Shown here: positions 37,246 to 45,930 of the stretch, in pieces | Layout: the number at the start of each line of letters is the position of its first letter | Numbering within the stretch: position 1 is the first letter of the stretch | Origin: JBHENC01 sp051000345 | GTDB lineage: Bacteria; Acidobacteriota; Blastocatellia; Pyrinomonadales; Pyrinomonadaceae | Length of the DNA: 64,000 nucleotides | Direction of reading: 5' to 3' | Assembly: GCA_051000345.1 (NCBI GenBank) | Contig: JBPCOJ010000022.1 | Location: 11,380-75,379, forward strand | Program-made: the position numbers and the translations under genes | The notes under the pieces: model-generated | Told to the model about the DNA's origin: nothing | Database searches by the model: none | Seen by the model: only the letters and a program-made list of their open reading frames with translations

Positions 37246-39320
37246 AACTCTTCCTCCCAAATCTCATTAACTTTCGTTAGGTTGAATTTTCCGCCGTTGT
37301 CACGAACATATTTTTCGCAGAGAATTTTTTGCTGTCGAGTTAAATTCAGAAACAGATGCGTCACGTCGCCTTTTTTTGAAACGACTTCAATCTTTCCGAA
37401 ATTTTCATCGGATAATTTTTCAGCCGTATAACGCAGCGTTTGCCACAAGAGAGAAGGGTTTCCACAGAAACGCAAAAAACATTCGTCGTTGTCGCGCACA
37501 GCGAAATAAACTTTCGATTTGGCGAACTGCCAGCGTTTGCCGTGGCTTTTCAGAACGCCGAGATTTTCGTAAAAATGAAAGAATCCGGGATTGACGAATC
37601 TGCCGCGCGGCTGCACGATTTCCTTGATTTCGCGCATTTCATCAAACGTCGTGCCTCTGTCCGATTTGAAGTTCGGTTGCGCGAGCAGCACGAACGGTAA
37701 AAATTTGTCGGGCAGATTTGACCAGCAATCCGCGAGATTAGCTTTCGGCTGTAAAATTTCGATTTTGAATTCCTTTTTTATCGCCAAGCCTTCGGATTCA
37801 ATCGTCAGATTCCGATTCTTTCGCGCCTTCGTGCTTTCATCCCAACGCCAAAAATAAAACTCCTGATTGCCATCCTCTCTCTCTCTTTTTTCCCAGACGC
37901 CCGCGCTCGTTTGAGCGTCAAGCGAGACTTTGAATTTCTCCGCTAAATCAATTGCTTCGCCGTCAAACAAGTCAGTCGGCAGAATCAAACACGGCACGGG
38001 CAGACAATCGGTTTTCAAAGTGTTTCCGTAAAGCCGGAACTGCGCCGCGTTGCAATCGAGTCCGGCAAGCAAAAAGATTTCGACGCGGTTTTTCGTGCGG
38101 AATTTGAGTTCGATTTGTTTGCCCGAACACGAAAACGAAATTTTCGCTTTTTGTTCGAGCGGCACAAGCCGCGTCACAAAACACCCGAAACCGTCGCGCA
38201 GTTCAAACGATTCGTTCGGCGCAACTTCGTCGTCAAAGCCTTTTAGCGAGATAACGTCAAGCGGCGCAGCGGAAATAATCGTGTAACTTTTGAGCGGCAG
38301 ATTGATTCGTTCGGAGTTAATCAATCGGTTTGTATCGTCATCGAAAATCGCCCAACTTCCGATGCCGTCGAGTTTCCTTGTTTCGGATTTCGACGAGCCT
38401 TCAAACTTCAGCGAAAGTTTTGTTTGAAAAGCCTGTTTGTTGATGGAAAATTCCTGTTGATAAACACTGGCGCTTTGTTCTAATTCATCGAGTTTCCAAA
38501 CGGCGGGCAATTCGGCGGCGGCAACTGGCGGCAGGTAGATTGAAATCTTTTGTTGATATTCGCTCCAGACAAGTTGAAAGTGATTGAGAAAAGCGAGACT
38601 CTTTTCGAGGCTTTTTTGTGGACTGATAAAGCGTTCGGTTTCGGGAGCGGCGGCAAAATGTTCGGGACGCAGAAAACTCATCTCCACGATTTCCGTCACG
38701 TCCGCCCCCGAAGCGACGAGGCGGCGAACATCGTGAACTTCGGCAATGAAACGACGCGCCGTGTCCGAGTTATCAACAAGAAAGCGTTTCAAGCGTGCCA
38801 AGCCCCCGACTTTGCGTGTGATAAACGCTTCCCATTCATCGCTCGAAAAAACTTTCCAATCTTCGCGCCACCAGAGATTTTCGCAGATTTTCAAAAAATC
38901 CTGCCAGTAGGATAACGGCACGCCGATTTGGAAAATCGCCGTACCGACAAAATCCTGACCGCGCGAAGAGTCTAGCGTTTCCAGACCTATTTCTTCGGCG
39001 CGATCAACCAAAGAGGTGTTGAGTTGTTTATATTGAGCGGGCGAGATTGATTCGACGCCCACGGCTGCGGCAAAAGGCTTCCAGAAATCGCCGGATTCAT
39101 AATCGTAAAAAGCAACTCCGGCATAAAGCGCCAGCAAGCAAAACGGAAATTCCGTGATTCTGCCTAAACGCCATTTGCAGCGAATAAAATCCTTATAATG
39201 CTCCCATTCCGCGCCGCCCGGCACGACTGACAAAAACGCGCCGGGCTTGCGGCGGCGTTCATTTGATATTTCGCCGAGTTTCGATTCAAAATGTGAGTTC
39301 CAATCAGCATAGTTTTTCAT
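37242..39320 (-). CDS. Unrecognised partner protein of the DUF1998 helicase
   Basis: I do not recognise this 692-residue product. It has no signal peptide or membrane segment. The N-terminal 230 residues are helical and Trp-rich (CKWRLGRITEFPFCLLALYAG, DFWKPFAAAVG). The middle, from about 280 to 520, looks beta-rich. The C-terminal 130 residues (RGRFVNPGFFHFYENLGVLK) resemble a winged-helix or helical fold. Its stop overlaps the helicase start by 4 bases, so the two are translationally coupled. The order unknown-protein then helicase resembles type III Druantia (druH-druE), but I cannot confirm homology to DruH. Confidence 0.8.
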   Translation of the reverse strand: MKNYADWNSHFESKLGEISNERRRKPGAFLSVVPGGAEWEHYKDFIRCKWRLGRITEFPFCLLALYAGVAFYDYESGDFWKPFAAAVGVESISPAQYKQLNTSLVDRAEEIGLETLDSSRGQDFVGTAIFQIGVPLSYWQDFLKICENLWWREDWKVFSSDEWEAFITRKVGGLARLKRFLVDNSDTARRFIAEVHDVRRLVASGADVTEIVEMSFLRPEHFAAAPETERFISPQKSLEKSLAFLNHFQLVWSEYQQKISIYLPPVAAAELPAVWKLDELEQSASVYQQEFSINKQAFQTKLSLKFEGSSKSETRKLDGIGSWAIFDDDTNRLINSERINLPLKSYTIISAAPLDVISLKGFDDEVAPNESFELRDGFGCFVTRLVPLEQKAKISFSCSGKQIELKFRTKNRVEIFLLAGLDCNAAQFRLYGNTLKTDCLPVPCLILPTDLFDGEAIDLAEKFKVSLDAQTSAGVWEKREREDGNQEFYFWRWDESTKARKNRNLTIESEGLAIKKEFKIEILQPKANLADCWSNLPDKFLPFVLLAQPNFKSDRGTTFDEMREIKEIVQPRGRFVNPGFFHFYENLGVLKSHGKRWQFAKSKVYFAVRDNDECFLRFCGNPSLLWQTLRYTAEKLSDENFGKIEVVSKKGDVTHLFLNLTRQQKILCEKYVRDNGGKFNLTKVNEIWEEEL

Positions 39321-39437
39321 TGACGTAAAAAGCAGGTGAGGTGAAAAATCTGTTTCGTCAATCTAAAGAAAACCGGCGTTAATTGTTGATTTATTTCTTA
39401 ATCCATTCCAGCACCAGCATTCTTTGTTTGAACTTCT

Positions 39438-42011
39438 CTACCGCACAGCCTGTTGCTCCTTTCCTGTGCGTGGCGCGGCGTTCTTCACATATTTGTCGAA
39501 CCACGTAATCATCTCGTACAAGACATGCTCGATTGATTCGCGCGCCGCGTAGCCGTGTGCTTCGAGCGGGAGAAAGACTAGGCGAACAGTGCCGCCGGTG
39601 CCGCGAATCGCTTGATACATGCGCTCGGATTGAATCGGGAACGTGCCTGTGTTGTCGTCTGCTTCGCCGTGTATAAGGAGAATCGGCGCGGTGATTTTGT
39701 TGGCGACGTTAAAGGGCGAGACCTTCGCGTAAAGCTCCGGCGCTTCCCATAATGTGCGGCGCTCGCTCTGAAATCCGAAGGGCGTGAGCGTGCGATTGTA
39801 TGCGCCGCTGCGCGCGACTCCGGCACGGAATAAATTCGAGTGCGCCAGCAAGTTTGCCGTCATAAATGCGCCGTAGGAATGGCCGCCGACGCCTATGCGG
39901 TCGCGGTCTGTGACGCCCATTTGAACTGCCTTGTCAATCGCCGCCTGCGCGCTCGAAACAAGTTGCTCTAGGTAAGTGTTGTTGACTGTTTCGGGTTCGC
40001 CGACAATCGGGATCGAAACATTGTCCATCACCGCGTAGCCTTCCAAAAGATAAAAGAGTTGCGATGGGCCTGTAATCGTCGTGTAGCGCTGCGTCGAACC
40101 GGAGACCTGCCCAGCGGTTGAAGGATCATTGAACTCCGCCGGATACGCCCAGAAAACCGTCGGCAAGCGCGTGCCTTCCTTGTAATTCGGCGGCAGATAA
40201 AGCGTGAACGAGAGATCGACGCCGTCGTTGCGCTTGTATGTGACGAGTTGTTTCTTGATGCCGCGAAGCTGCGGCGTCGGGTCTGGAAACTGCGTCAATG
40301 CCTTCGCTTCGGAAACACGCGCGGCCTCGCCAGACGCGGGCGCGGCGACAGCCTGCATCGAGATTGTGCGAACGAAATAGTTGGGCGGGTCAAATGGCGT
40401 TTCGCGGCGCGTGATAAAGCGCGTGCCGTCATCGCTCAACAAAGCGACGGGCGCTTCATAAGCATTTGCGTCCGAGCGAAATAGTCGTTCGGCTTGCAGC
40501 GTTTGCAAATTGAAGCGGTCAAGAAACGGGCGGTCACCCTGCGCGGATGCGCCGAGACCACTTAAGTAAAGGTAGTCGCCGTTTTGAATCATCGCGCGGT
40601 GGCCTGTCGAAAGCACGCGCGTCAAGGGCGTTCCCGGATTGCGGTAACGATCCTGCGCGCTCAAGTCCCAAACGAGTTTCGCGGGCTTCGATGAGTCGTT
40701 CGCGTCAATCAAGAAAGTGCGTTGATGGCGGGTGTTGCGATTGTAGTCCGTTAAGAAAGCGACGCCGCCTTTTTCGCTCCACTGTAAATTTGCAAAGCGC
40801 TGTTCGGTCTTGGCGAGTTCGACGGGCGAAGCGTTGAACGGCGCTTTCAGCATTAGCACGCGGTCACGAAACGGCGCTTTCACTTTCGGGTCGCCTTTGT
40901 CCAGCGCATCTGCCCAGACAAGTGTCGCGGGTTCGTTCGGACGCCATTCGTATTCGCGCGCGCCCATCGGCACGCCGTCCACCGGAACTTCGTCTGCGAG
41001 CGGAAGGCTGGCGAGCTTGTATAAAACCTTTGCCGAGCGATCCCAGACTTCGACTTCCTTCGGAAACGCATAGTGCGGGAAAAGATAAGAGTACGGGCGA
41101 CGCACGCGCGCAACGAGCAGTTGATTGCCGTCGGGCGAAGCGTCGAGCGTCTGAAAGATTGCGGGCTGTCCGATGTTTGAAATGCTTCCGCTCGCGGCGC
41201 TGATGAACGCAAGCTGCGACGTGGCATAGAAATCAAACAAGTCTTCATCGCGCGGGTCTTTCAATAAATCTTCGTAGGTGCGCACGGGGCCACGCTTGCC
41301 CGCGCTTTCCTGCACGTTCGGCCCCTTCGGTGCGCTTGCGGATTCGAGCGACGCGGGACGATTGGCGGGAATTAGCTGCACAAGCAAAGTTTGATTGTCG
41401 GGCATCCATTGCAAAGGCTCACCGTAAACGGCATTGATCGTCGCGCCTTCGACACGCTGCGCCTTCGCCGTCGCCACATCGCCGATCCACAGTTCGATAC
41501 GATTCTTTGTCGTGTTGGTGAAAGCGAAATGCTTGCCGTCCGCGCTCCACTGCGGCGCGCTGATGCGCGGATTATCCGGCAGCGTGATGCGCCGTTCGGC
41601 TCCGTCGCCAATGCGCTTTAGCATGAGCGAAACGAAGTAAGTGGCGCGGTACGGGCCGTTGGTGTTGGTGGCGATGCGCAAGCCTGCGAGCCGTTCGAGC
41701 GGCTGCGCGAGGTCTGTGATCGGCGGATAGCGCACGCCTTCCGCGAGCATCATGTAATCGCGCGCAGGGCTAATCGAAGCCTGCGGCGTGACGGGCGCGT
41801 TGAGCACATCGAGAATTTCCTGCGGCGGTTTTTGGTAAGCTTGCTGCGCAAAGCCCGTGCCTGTAGCCGCAAGAAGAACAATCAATGCGAGCGGCGCAAA
41901 AGCAGAGGCGCGCTTGAATGCGTGTGCTTGATTGGTTCGCGTTGTTCGGGAAATTTTTGCGCGAACAGAATGCCGCGCGGCGTTAATAATAAATTTGGTC
42001 TTGATGTTCAT
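39438..42011 (-). CDS. Secreted S9 family peptidase, glutamyl endopeptidase-like (S9D)
   Basis: The 857-residue product has an N-terminal signal or anchor (residues about 36-55, ending GFAQ). A beta-propeller-like region is followed by a C-terminal alpha/beta hydrolase. The nucleophile is Ser712 in GGHSYGAFMTANLLAHS. The Asp is in LIHGEADDNTGTFPIQSERMYQA and the His in LPLEAHGYAARESIEHVLYE. These blocks are close to those of the plant chloroplast glutamyl endopeptidase group rather than classic dipeptidyl peptidase IV. It probably degrades peptides in the periplasm or outside. It stands alone. Confidence 0.9.
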   Translation of the reverse strand: MNIKTKFIINAARHSVRAKISRTTRTNQAHAFKRASAFAPLALIVLLAATGTGFAQQAYQKPPQEILDVLNAPVTPQASISPARDYMMLAEGVRYPPITDLAQPLERLAGLRIATNTNGPYRATYFVSLMLKRIGDGAERRITLPDNPRISAPQWSADGKHFAFTNTTKNRIELWIGDVATAKAQRVEGATINAVYGEPLQWMPDNQTLLVQLIPANRPASLESASAPKGPNVQESAGKRGPVRTYEDLLKDPRDEDLFDFYATSQLAFISAASGSISNIGQPAIFQTLDASPDGNQLLVARVRRPYSYLFPHYAFPKEVEVWDRSAKVLYKLASLPLADEVPVDGVPMGAREYEWRPNEPATLVWADALDKGDPKVKAPFRDRVLMLKAPFNASPVELAKTEQRFANLQWSEKGGVAFLTDYNRNTRHQRTFLIDANDSSKPAKLVWDLSAQDRYRNPGTPLTRVLSTGHRAMIQNGDYLYLSGLGASAQGDRPFLDRFNLQTLQAERLFRSDANAYEAPVALLSDDGTRFITRRETPFDPPNYFVRTISMQAVAAPASGEAARVSEAKALTQFPDPTPQLRGIKKQLVTYKRNDGVDLSFTLYLPPNYKEGTRLPTVFWAYPAEFNDPSTAGQVSGSTQRYTTITGPSQLFYLLEGYAVMDNVSIPIVGEPETVNNTYLEQLVSSAQAAIDKAVQMGVTDRDRIGVGGHSYGAFMTANLLAHSNLFRAGVARSGAYNRTLTPFGFQSERRTLWEAPELYAKVSPFNVANKITAPILLIHGEADDNTGTFPIQSERMYQAIRGTGGTVRLVFLPLEAHGYAARESIEHVLYEMITWFDKYVKNAAPRTGKEQQAVR

Positions 42012-42144
42012 GGCAGTTTTTACCTGTAAAGTTTGCGAGCGAGTTTGATTCGTTGTGGAAAAGATTTACAATCCGGGACGAGCGACGATGAAAACTTAAC
42101 TTGCCGCGTAGTTGAAAGTCAACGACGCATTATCTTATTACTCA

Positions 42145-42606
42145 ATGTCAACGCCTGCTATTTACACCATCGGTCATGGCCGACATCCGTTCGCGCGTTT
42201 CGTCGAACTGCTCGCGCAATACGAAATAGAATTTTTGTGTGATGTGCGAAGCGCGGCGCGTTCGCGTTGGCCGCAATACAACGGGCGCGTGCTCGAAGCG
42301 AATTTGCGCGAGCAGGGAATCGGTTACGAGCATTTGCCGGAATGCGGCGGAAAGGTAATTGCGCCGCCCGACGAATTGGCGCGCGGCCTTGATCGCATCA
42401 TGGAACTTGCGGCGGAAGTGCGCGTCGTGTTGATGTGTTCGGAATCGCAGCCGCTCACCAAACATGTGCGAGAACCGCGCGCCAATTGTCACCGGATAGG
42501 TTTGCTCTCGCCACCGCTCAAAGCACGCGGCGCACGCCTGCTGCATATTTTGCCCGACGGAAACATCATCGAATTGGATGAAGCGGCGATTGTTTCCATC
42601 TGGTAA
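42145..42606 (+). CDS. DUF488 family protein
   Basis: The 153-residue product starts at ATG 42145, directly before the conserved YTIGHGRHPFARFVELL. It continues with LCDVRSAARSRWPQYN, LREQGIGYEHLPECGGK and VVLMCSESQPL, then NCHRIGL, all family positions. The stretch between the Cys and CHR is longer than in many members. DUF488 proteins are small Cys-containing proteins of unknown role. It is divergent from the S9 peptidase gene, with 133 bases between starts. Confidence 0.88.
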   Translation: MSTPAIYTIGHGRHPFARFVELLAQYEIEFLCDVRSAARSRWPQYNGRVLEANLREQGIGYEHLPECGGKVIAPPDELARGLDRIMELAAEVRVVLMCSESQPLTKHVREPRANCHRIGLLSPPLKARGARLLHILPDGNIIELDEAAIVSIW

Positions 42607-42678
42607 AAACGATGCAGATTCGATTATGCCAATACGCTACTGAACCAACATGCGAATCAGATGCGCGAAGGATACATT

Positions 42679-42810
42679 AGAGCAACTAACAAAACCTGAA
42701 TAATTGTAGGGGCAGCGGCTAGTCCCTGCCCGCGTTTTATGTGAAGGAAAGCGGGCAGGGACTAGCCGCTCTGCCCCTACATATTTCTCTTGAGTTTTGT
42801 TAGACGCTCT
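42679..42810. repeat. 132-bp long palindromic element (MITE-like)
   Basis: Outer arms 42679-42695 and 42794-42810 match at 15 of 17 positions. Inner arms 42706-42733 and 42751-42780 match completely except for a 2-base bulge. Together they can fold into one long hairpin with a 17-base loop. It fills the gap between the convergent DUF488 and SnoaL-like genes, and its right end touches the SnoaL stop codon. It could act as a bidirectional terminator or be a non-autonomous mobile repeat. No target duplication is obvious. Confidence 0.85.
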
Positions 42811-43196
42811 TACTCTTGAGCGACTTGCCGTCCGAGATTGCCCGCGTCGAAGTAAGCGCGAAAACGCGTGATTGCGTCTTCCTTGGTTTCCAGCACGCTC
42901 ACGCCTTCGTACTTAATCGGCGCGCCGCCATTCGTCGTGCCTTCGGTCGTCCATTCGAGCGCCGCGCTGTTGTCTGTGACAATGATGTTGCGAAAGGTGG
43001 AATGGACTTCGCCGAACGTGTCTCGGTATTTCGTCCAGAACTCACGCGCGCCACCGCGTCCGTTAAACTTTTCGGGCGCGACAATGTTGCCGACTTCCGC
43101 ATCTTCGGCAAACACTCCGGTGATTGTTTCCAGATCGCGGCTTTCTTCCAACTTGTGTAAGGCTTCGATAAATTTATCAGCTATTTTTTGCGACAT
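42810..43196 (-). CDS. SnoaL/NTF2-like domain protein
   Basis: The 128-residue product has the cone-shaped NTF2-like pattern: a first helix region (KIADKFIEALHKLEES), FAEDAEVGNI, FNGRGGAREFWTKYRDTF and a beta-sheet with SAALEWTTEGTTNGG and ITRFRAYFDAGNLGRQ. Members act as cyclases, isomerases or ligand-binding proteins, and the substrate cannot be read here. The start is ATG 43196, with AAGGAG about 10 bases upstream. The 3' end borders the long palindrome. Confidence 0.85.
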   Translation of the reverse strand: MSQKIADKFIEALHKLEESRDLETITGVFAEDAEVGNIVAPEKFNGRGGAREFWTKYRDTFGEVHSTFRNIIVTDNSAALEWTTEGTTNGGAPIKYEGVSVLETKEDAITRFRAYFDAGNLGRQVAQE

Positions 43197-43410
43197 AATG
43201 TGATTGCTCCTTTGCCGCCGATTATCAACATAGGTTTTACAAACTCTACACAACCATTCAACTTTATCAATGCGATGCGCGGGCAACGCAAGGAATAACG
43301 CCGCAGGCAAAAATCGTTTGCCATAGACGCTTCTGTTTTGAAAGATGATTGAACGGAGCGGTGAAGTATCTGCGATGTGAGATTGAAATGGCGTGAAATT
43401 GAAATGATTA

Positions 43411-43753
43411 TGCCCCCGGCTGGGCTCGAACCAGCGACCCTCTGCTTCTGGTTTGCGTAACTTTCGTTACTCCCTGGACTTTACCTTCACCATAGCCCGC
43501 GCTTTAGGTGGTGGCCGTCAAGTCTCTACACCTTATATGCCGATTCGAGTATAAGTTCGGGTATAATCGAATCAACGTATCTTGGCTCGGTATTGTCATA
43601 TTAGCTTATGAACGCTTGCCTAAATTGTGCTGCAAGCTCACTAGCTAACTTAGATTTCACCGAATTTGACCACTTACACTCATAACGTTTCCATTATGAG
43701 GCCCAATTCAAAGAACTAGAAGGCAGATGCTCTATCCACTGAGCTACGGGAGC
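43411..43753 (-). tRNA. tRNA-Arg(TCT), interrupted by a group I intron
   Basis: Exons 43718-43753 and 43411-43447 join into a complete 73-base tRNA without encoded CCA. The acceptor stem is GCTCCCG with CGGGGGC (one G-T pair). The D stem is GCTC/GAGC, the anticodon stem TCTGC/GCAGA with loop CTTCTAA, and the T stem GCTGG/CCAGC. The discriminator is A. The anticodon TCT reads AGA codons. The intervening 270 bases fall exactly between anticodon position 36 and A37, the site used by group I introns in other bacterial Arg and Ile tRNAs. Confidence 0.93.
43448..43717 (-). ncRNA. Group I self-splicing intron in tRNA-Arg(TCT)
   Basis: On the minus strand the 270-base insert follows a 5' exon ending in U and ends with G, as group I splicing requires. 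Core elements appear in order: P-like AAATTCGGTGAAATC, Q-like ATACCGAGCCAAG, R-like GTAGAGACTTGACG and S-like GGTAAAGTCCAGG. A P2-like hairpin (CTCATAA with TTATGAG) sits early. A GAAA-capped stem GTAAC/GTTAC, probably P9, sits just before the 3' end. There is no open frame for a homing endonuclease. I could not draw a clean P1 pairing. Confidence 0.92.
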
Positions 43754-43895
43754 GCAGCATAACGTGTAGGCAGATGTTACCATGTCGCACGCATGAGGCG
43801 TCAACCTGTGTGTTTTAGAAAATGTGTGCCTGCGGTTTGCGGGGACGATGAAGCTTGTTGAACTGCGTGGCTTCGCGCGAAATCAAACGAATTTA

Positions 43896-45023
43896 ATGGA
43901 CAGGGAAATGAAAGAGCAAAAAGATCAAGCGCGGCTGCTCGCGCTGCTTGTGGCGGCGGCCATCGCGTTTTATTTATGCTGGCTGATGCTACAGCCGTTT
44001 GTCGAAGTGTTATTGTGGGCGTCTGTGCTGGTGGTGGTGTTTTACCCCGTGCATAAACGCTTGACCGCGCGCACGAAAAGTCCGGGCTTGAGCGCGGCGC
44101 TATCGAGCCTGCTGGTAATTGCGACGATCCTCGTTCCGTTGACGCTCGTGACGTGGGCAGTTGTCAACGAGATAGCGAACGTCGCGCAGAATGTTCAGGA
44201 TAATGTTTCGTCCTTGCTCGATCCGAACTCGCCTACGACGGGACGCGCGCTGAAGTGGCTCGGCAAGTATGTGAACGTCGATCAACTGCGTTCGCAGCAG
44301 TATGTAGTCGAGCGCTTGAAGGGGTTGAGCGGCCAGATTGCGGGACGCACGCTCGGAGTCGTCGGCGGGCTGGTCGGCGCAATCGTCGAAATATTTTTCG
44401 TGATCTTCACGATGTATTATTTATTTCGCGACGGAGAATGGATAACGGATTGGCTGCGCGATGTGTTGCCGCTCGAGAAAGCACAGTCGCATGAGATTTT
44501 TGCGAGGATGCGGGATGTTATCAGCGCGAGCGTTTACGGCGTAGTGGCGATTGCGACGGTGCAGGGCGCGCTCGGCGGCTTGATGTTCTGGATACTCGGC
44601 CTGCCTTCGGCACTCGTGTGGGGAGTGGTAATGATCTTTATGTCGATGATCCCTGTGCTCGGCTCATTCGTCGTGTAGGTTCCGGCGGCGATTTTTCTGG
44701 CGGCGACAGGGCACTGGGGCAAGGCCGCGATACTCACAGCGTGGGGCGCGCTCGTGATCGGCTCCATCGACAATTTTCTGCGCCCGAAACTTGTTGGCGA
44801 AAAAACCAAGTTGCATGAATTGCTGATTTTCTTTTCGGTGCTCGGCGGGTTGCAGGTATTCGGCGTGCTGGGCTTGGTGGTCGGCCCCGTCATCGCCGCC
44901 GTGACGCTTGCCTTGATGGATGTGTTCAGAGAAATGGGACATTCCTCTGCCGAAACCTTGCCGGAACCGACGCTCCTCGAAGAACAGTCGGCGATCAGCA
45001 TTGCAAACACAAAACACGCTTGA
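43896..45023 (+). pseudogene. AI-2E/PerM-type transporter gene with an in-frame amber codon
   Basis: One frame codes for a complete UPF0118/AI-2E family protein of about 375 residues, but codon 261 is TAG (44676-44678). Before it lie two N-terminal membrane segments, a soluble helical part, TMYYLFRDGEWITDWL and MIFMSMIPVLGSFVV. After it the same frame continues with VPAAIFLAATGHWGKA, IDNFLRPKLVGEKTKLHELL and GLVVGPVIAAVTLALM. Relatives usually have Trp at the interrupted site, so TGG to TAG is the simplest change. It is either a recent nonsense mutation, a sequencing error or a readthrough site. The start is probably ATG 43896; the frame is open from 43824. Confidence 0.88.
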
Positions 45024-45047
45024 TTCAGTCGATCTGGAAATCAATTT

Positions 45048-45623
45048 ATGGCTTTCGATGAAACCGTAAATCCGTGGCGCACGCTCGAATCTGAAAAGAT
45101 TTACGATAATGCGTGGATCAGCGTGCGCGAGGATAAAGTCGTGCGCCCGGATGGAGAGCGCGGAATTTACGGCGTCGTGCATTTCAAAAACATTGCCATC
45201 GGAATTCTCGCCGTCGAGGAAGATTTTATTTATCTCGTCGGGCAATATCGGTATCCGCTGAAACAATATTCATGGGAGATTCCCGAAGGCGGCTGTCCAG
45301 AGGGCGAAGATTTATTGCAGGCGGCACAGCGCGAACTCGCGGAAGAAACAGGCTTGCGCGCTGAAAAATGGGAAAAGATCGGCGAAGCTCATTTATCGAA
45401 TTCCGTTTCAAACGAGCGCGCCGTGTGGTTTCTCGCTACCGAATTGAAGCAGGGAAATAGTCAGCCCGAAGGAACAGAGCAATTGATTGTTCGCCGCGTT
45501 TTATTCTCCGAAGCCTTGAGCATGGCGCTCACAGGGCAGATGACAGACGCACTTAGTTTGCTGGCGATGATGAGTTACCGCATGAGATCGGAGCAACGCG
45601 CAGCCGCAGGCGATAAAAATTAA
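45048..45623 (+). CDS. NUDIX hydrolase, ADP-ribose pyrophosphatase-like
   Basis: The 191-residue product carries a full Nudix box, G-x5-E-x7-REL-x-EE-x-G-L, within EGGCPEGEDLLQAAQRELAE. The upstream YLVGQYRYPLKQYSWEIPEGG block is typical of ADP-ribose or sugar-nucleotide pyrophosphatases of the NudF/YffH type. It hydrolyses a nucleoside diphosphate linked to another moiety, releasing AMP-type products with metal help. It starts 24 bases after the transporter gene and may be cotranscribed. A hairpin follows directly. Confidence 0.93.
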   Translation: MAFDETVNPWRTLESEKIYDNAWISVREDKVVRPDGERGIYGVVHFKNIAIGILAVEEDFIYLVGQYRYPLKQYSWEIPEGGCPEGEDLLQAAQRELAEETGLRAEKWEKIGEAHLSNSVSNERAVWFLATELKQGNSQPEGTEQLIVRRVLFSEALSMALTGQMTDALSLLAMMSYRMRSEQRAAAGDKN

Positions 45624-45625
45624 AA

Positions 45626-45660
45626 CGACAGCCGCTGATTTTAATAATCGGCGGCTGTCG
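45626..45660. terminator. Bidirectional terminator between convergent genes
   Basis: Arms 45626-45640 and 45646-45660 match with one mismatch around a 5-base loop. On the minus strand the stem is followed by a T-rich tract, which makes it a good terminator for the small minus-strand gene ending at 45685. It begins 2 bases after the NUDIX stop and can serve that gene too. Confidence 0.85.
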
Positions 45661-45684
45661 TTGGAAAAAATAGCGAGTGAAGGT

Positions 45685-45930
45685 TTAAGCGGCGCGACGG
45701 TCGTTGGCCGTTTCAGCGAAAATACGGCGACCGTTCAAAGCGTCGTCGATAATTTCGCGCACAGCCGAGACATCCGGGTTAACGTCCATGCGATCACATG
45801 CGCGCAGATGACGCAAAATGCCTTCGGTTGCGATGTCAACTGCCGTGCCGTTCAGCTTCGAGTAGCGGCGCGCCTGTATATGATCGATTCTCAGTAAGCG
45901 ATCTTCAAGCAGTAGAATTCCGTTGTTCAC
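45685..45930 (-). CDS. Small hypothetical protein
   Basis: The 81-residue product is not recognised. It reads as a soluble charged protein (LLLEDRLLRIDHIQARRYSKLNGTAVDIATEGILRHLRACDRM). The start used is GTG 45930, supported by AAGGAG about 11 bases upstream; the frame is open to 45981. A perfect TATAAT on the minus strand at 46023-46028 could be its -10 box. The terminator at 45626-45660 has its T-run on this strand. These signals make this frame more likely real than the overlapping plus-strand frame. Confidence 0.55.
   Translation of the reverse strand: MNNGILLLEDRLLRIDHIQARRYSKLNGTAVDIATEGILRHLRACDRMDVNPDVSAVREIIDDALNGRRIFAETANDRRAA

Noticed and set aside
32329..39320. Complete DISARM or Dpd system
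   Set aside because: No separate DUF1998 gene, phospholipase-D gene, DNA methylase or 7-deazaguanine genes lie nearby; only the helicase architecture is shared.
44676..44678. TAG as a pyrrolysine codon
   Set aside because: AI-2E transporters have no known need for pyrrolysine, and no Pyl genes are visible; nonsense mutation of a Trp codon is simpler.
45661..45897. Plus-strand frame of 78 codons after the NUDIX gene
   Set aside because: The overlapping minus frame has a ribosome site, a TATAAT box and a terminator with its T-run on that strand, so the minus frame is preferred.
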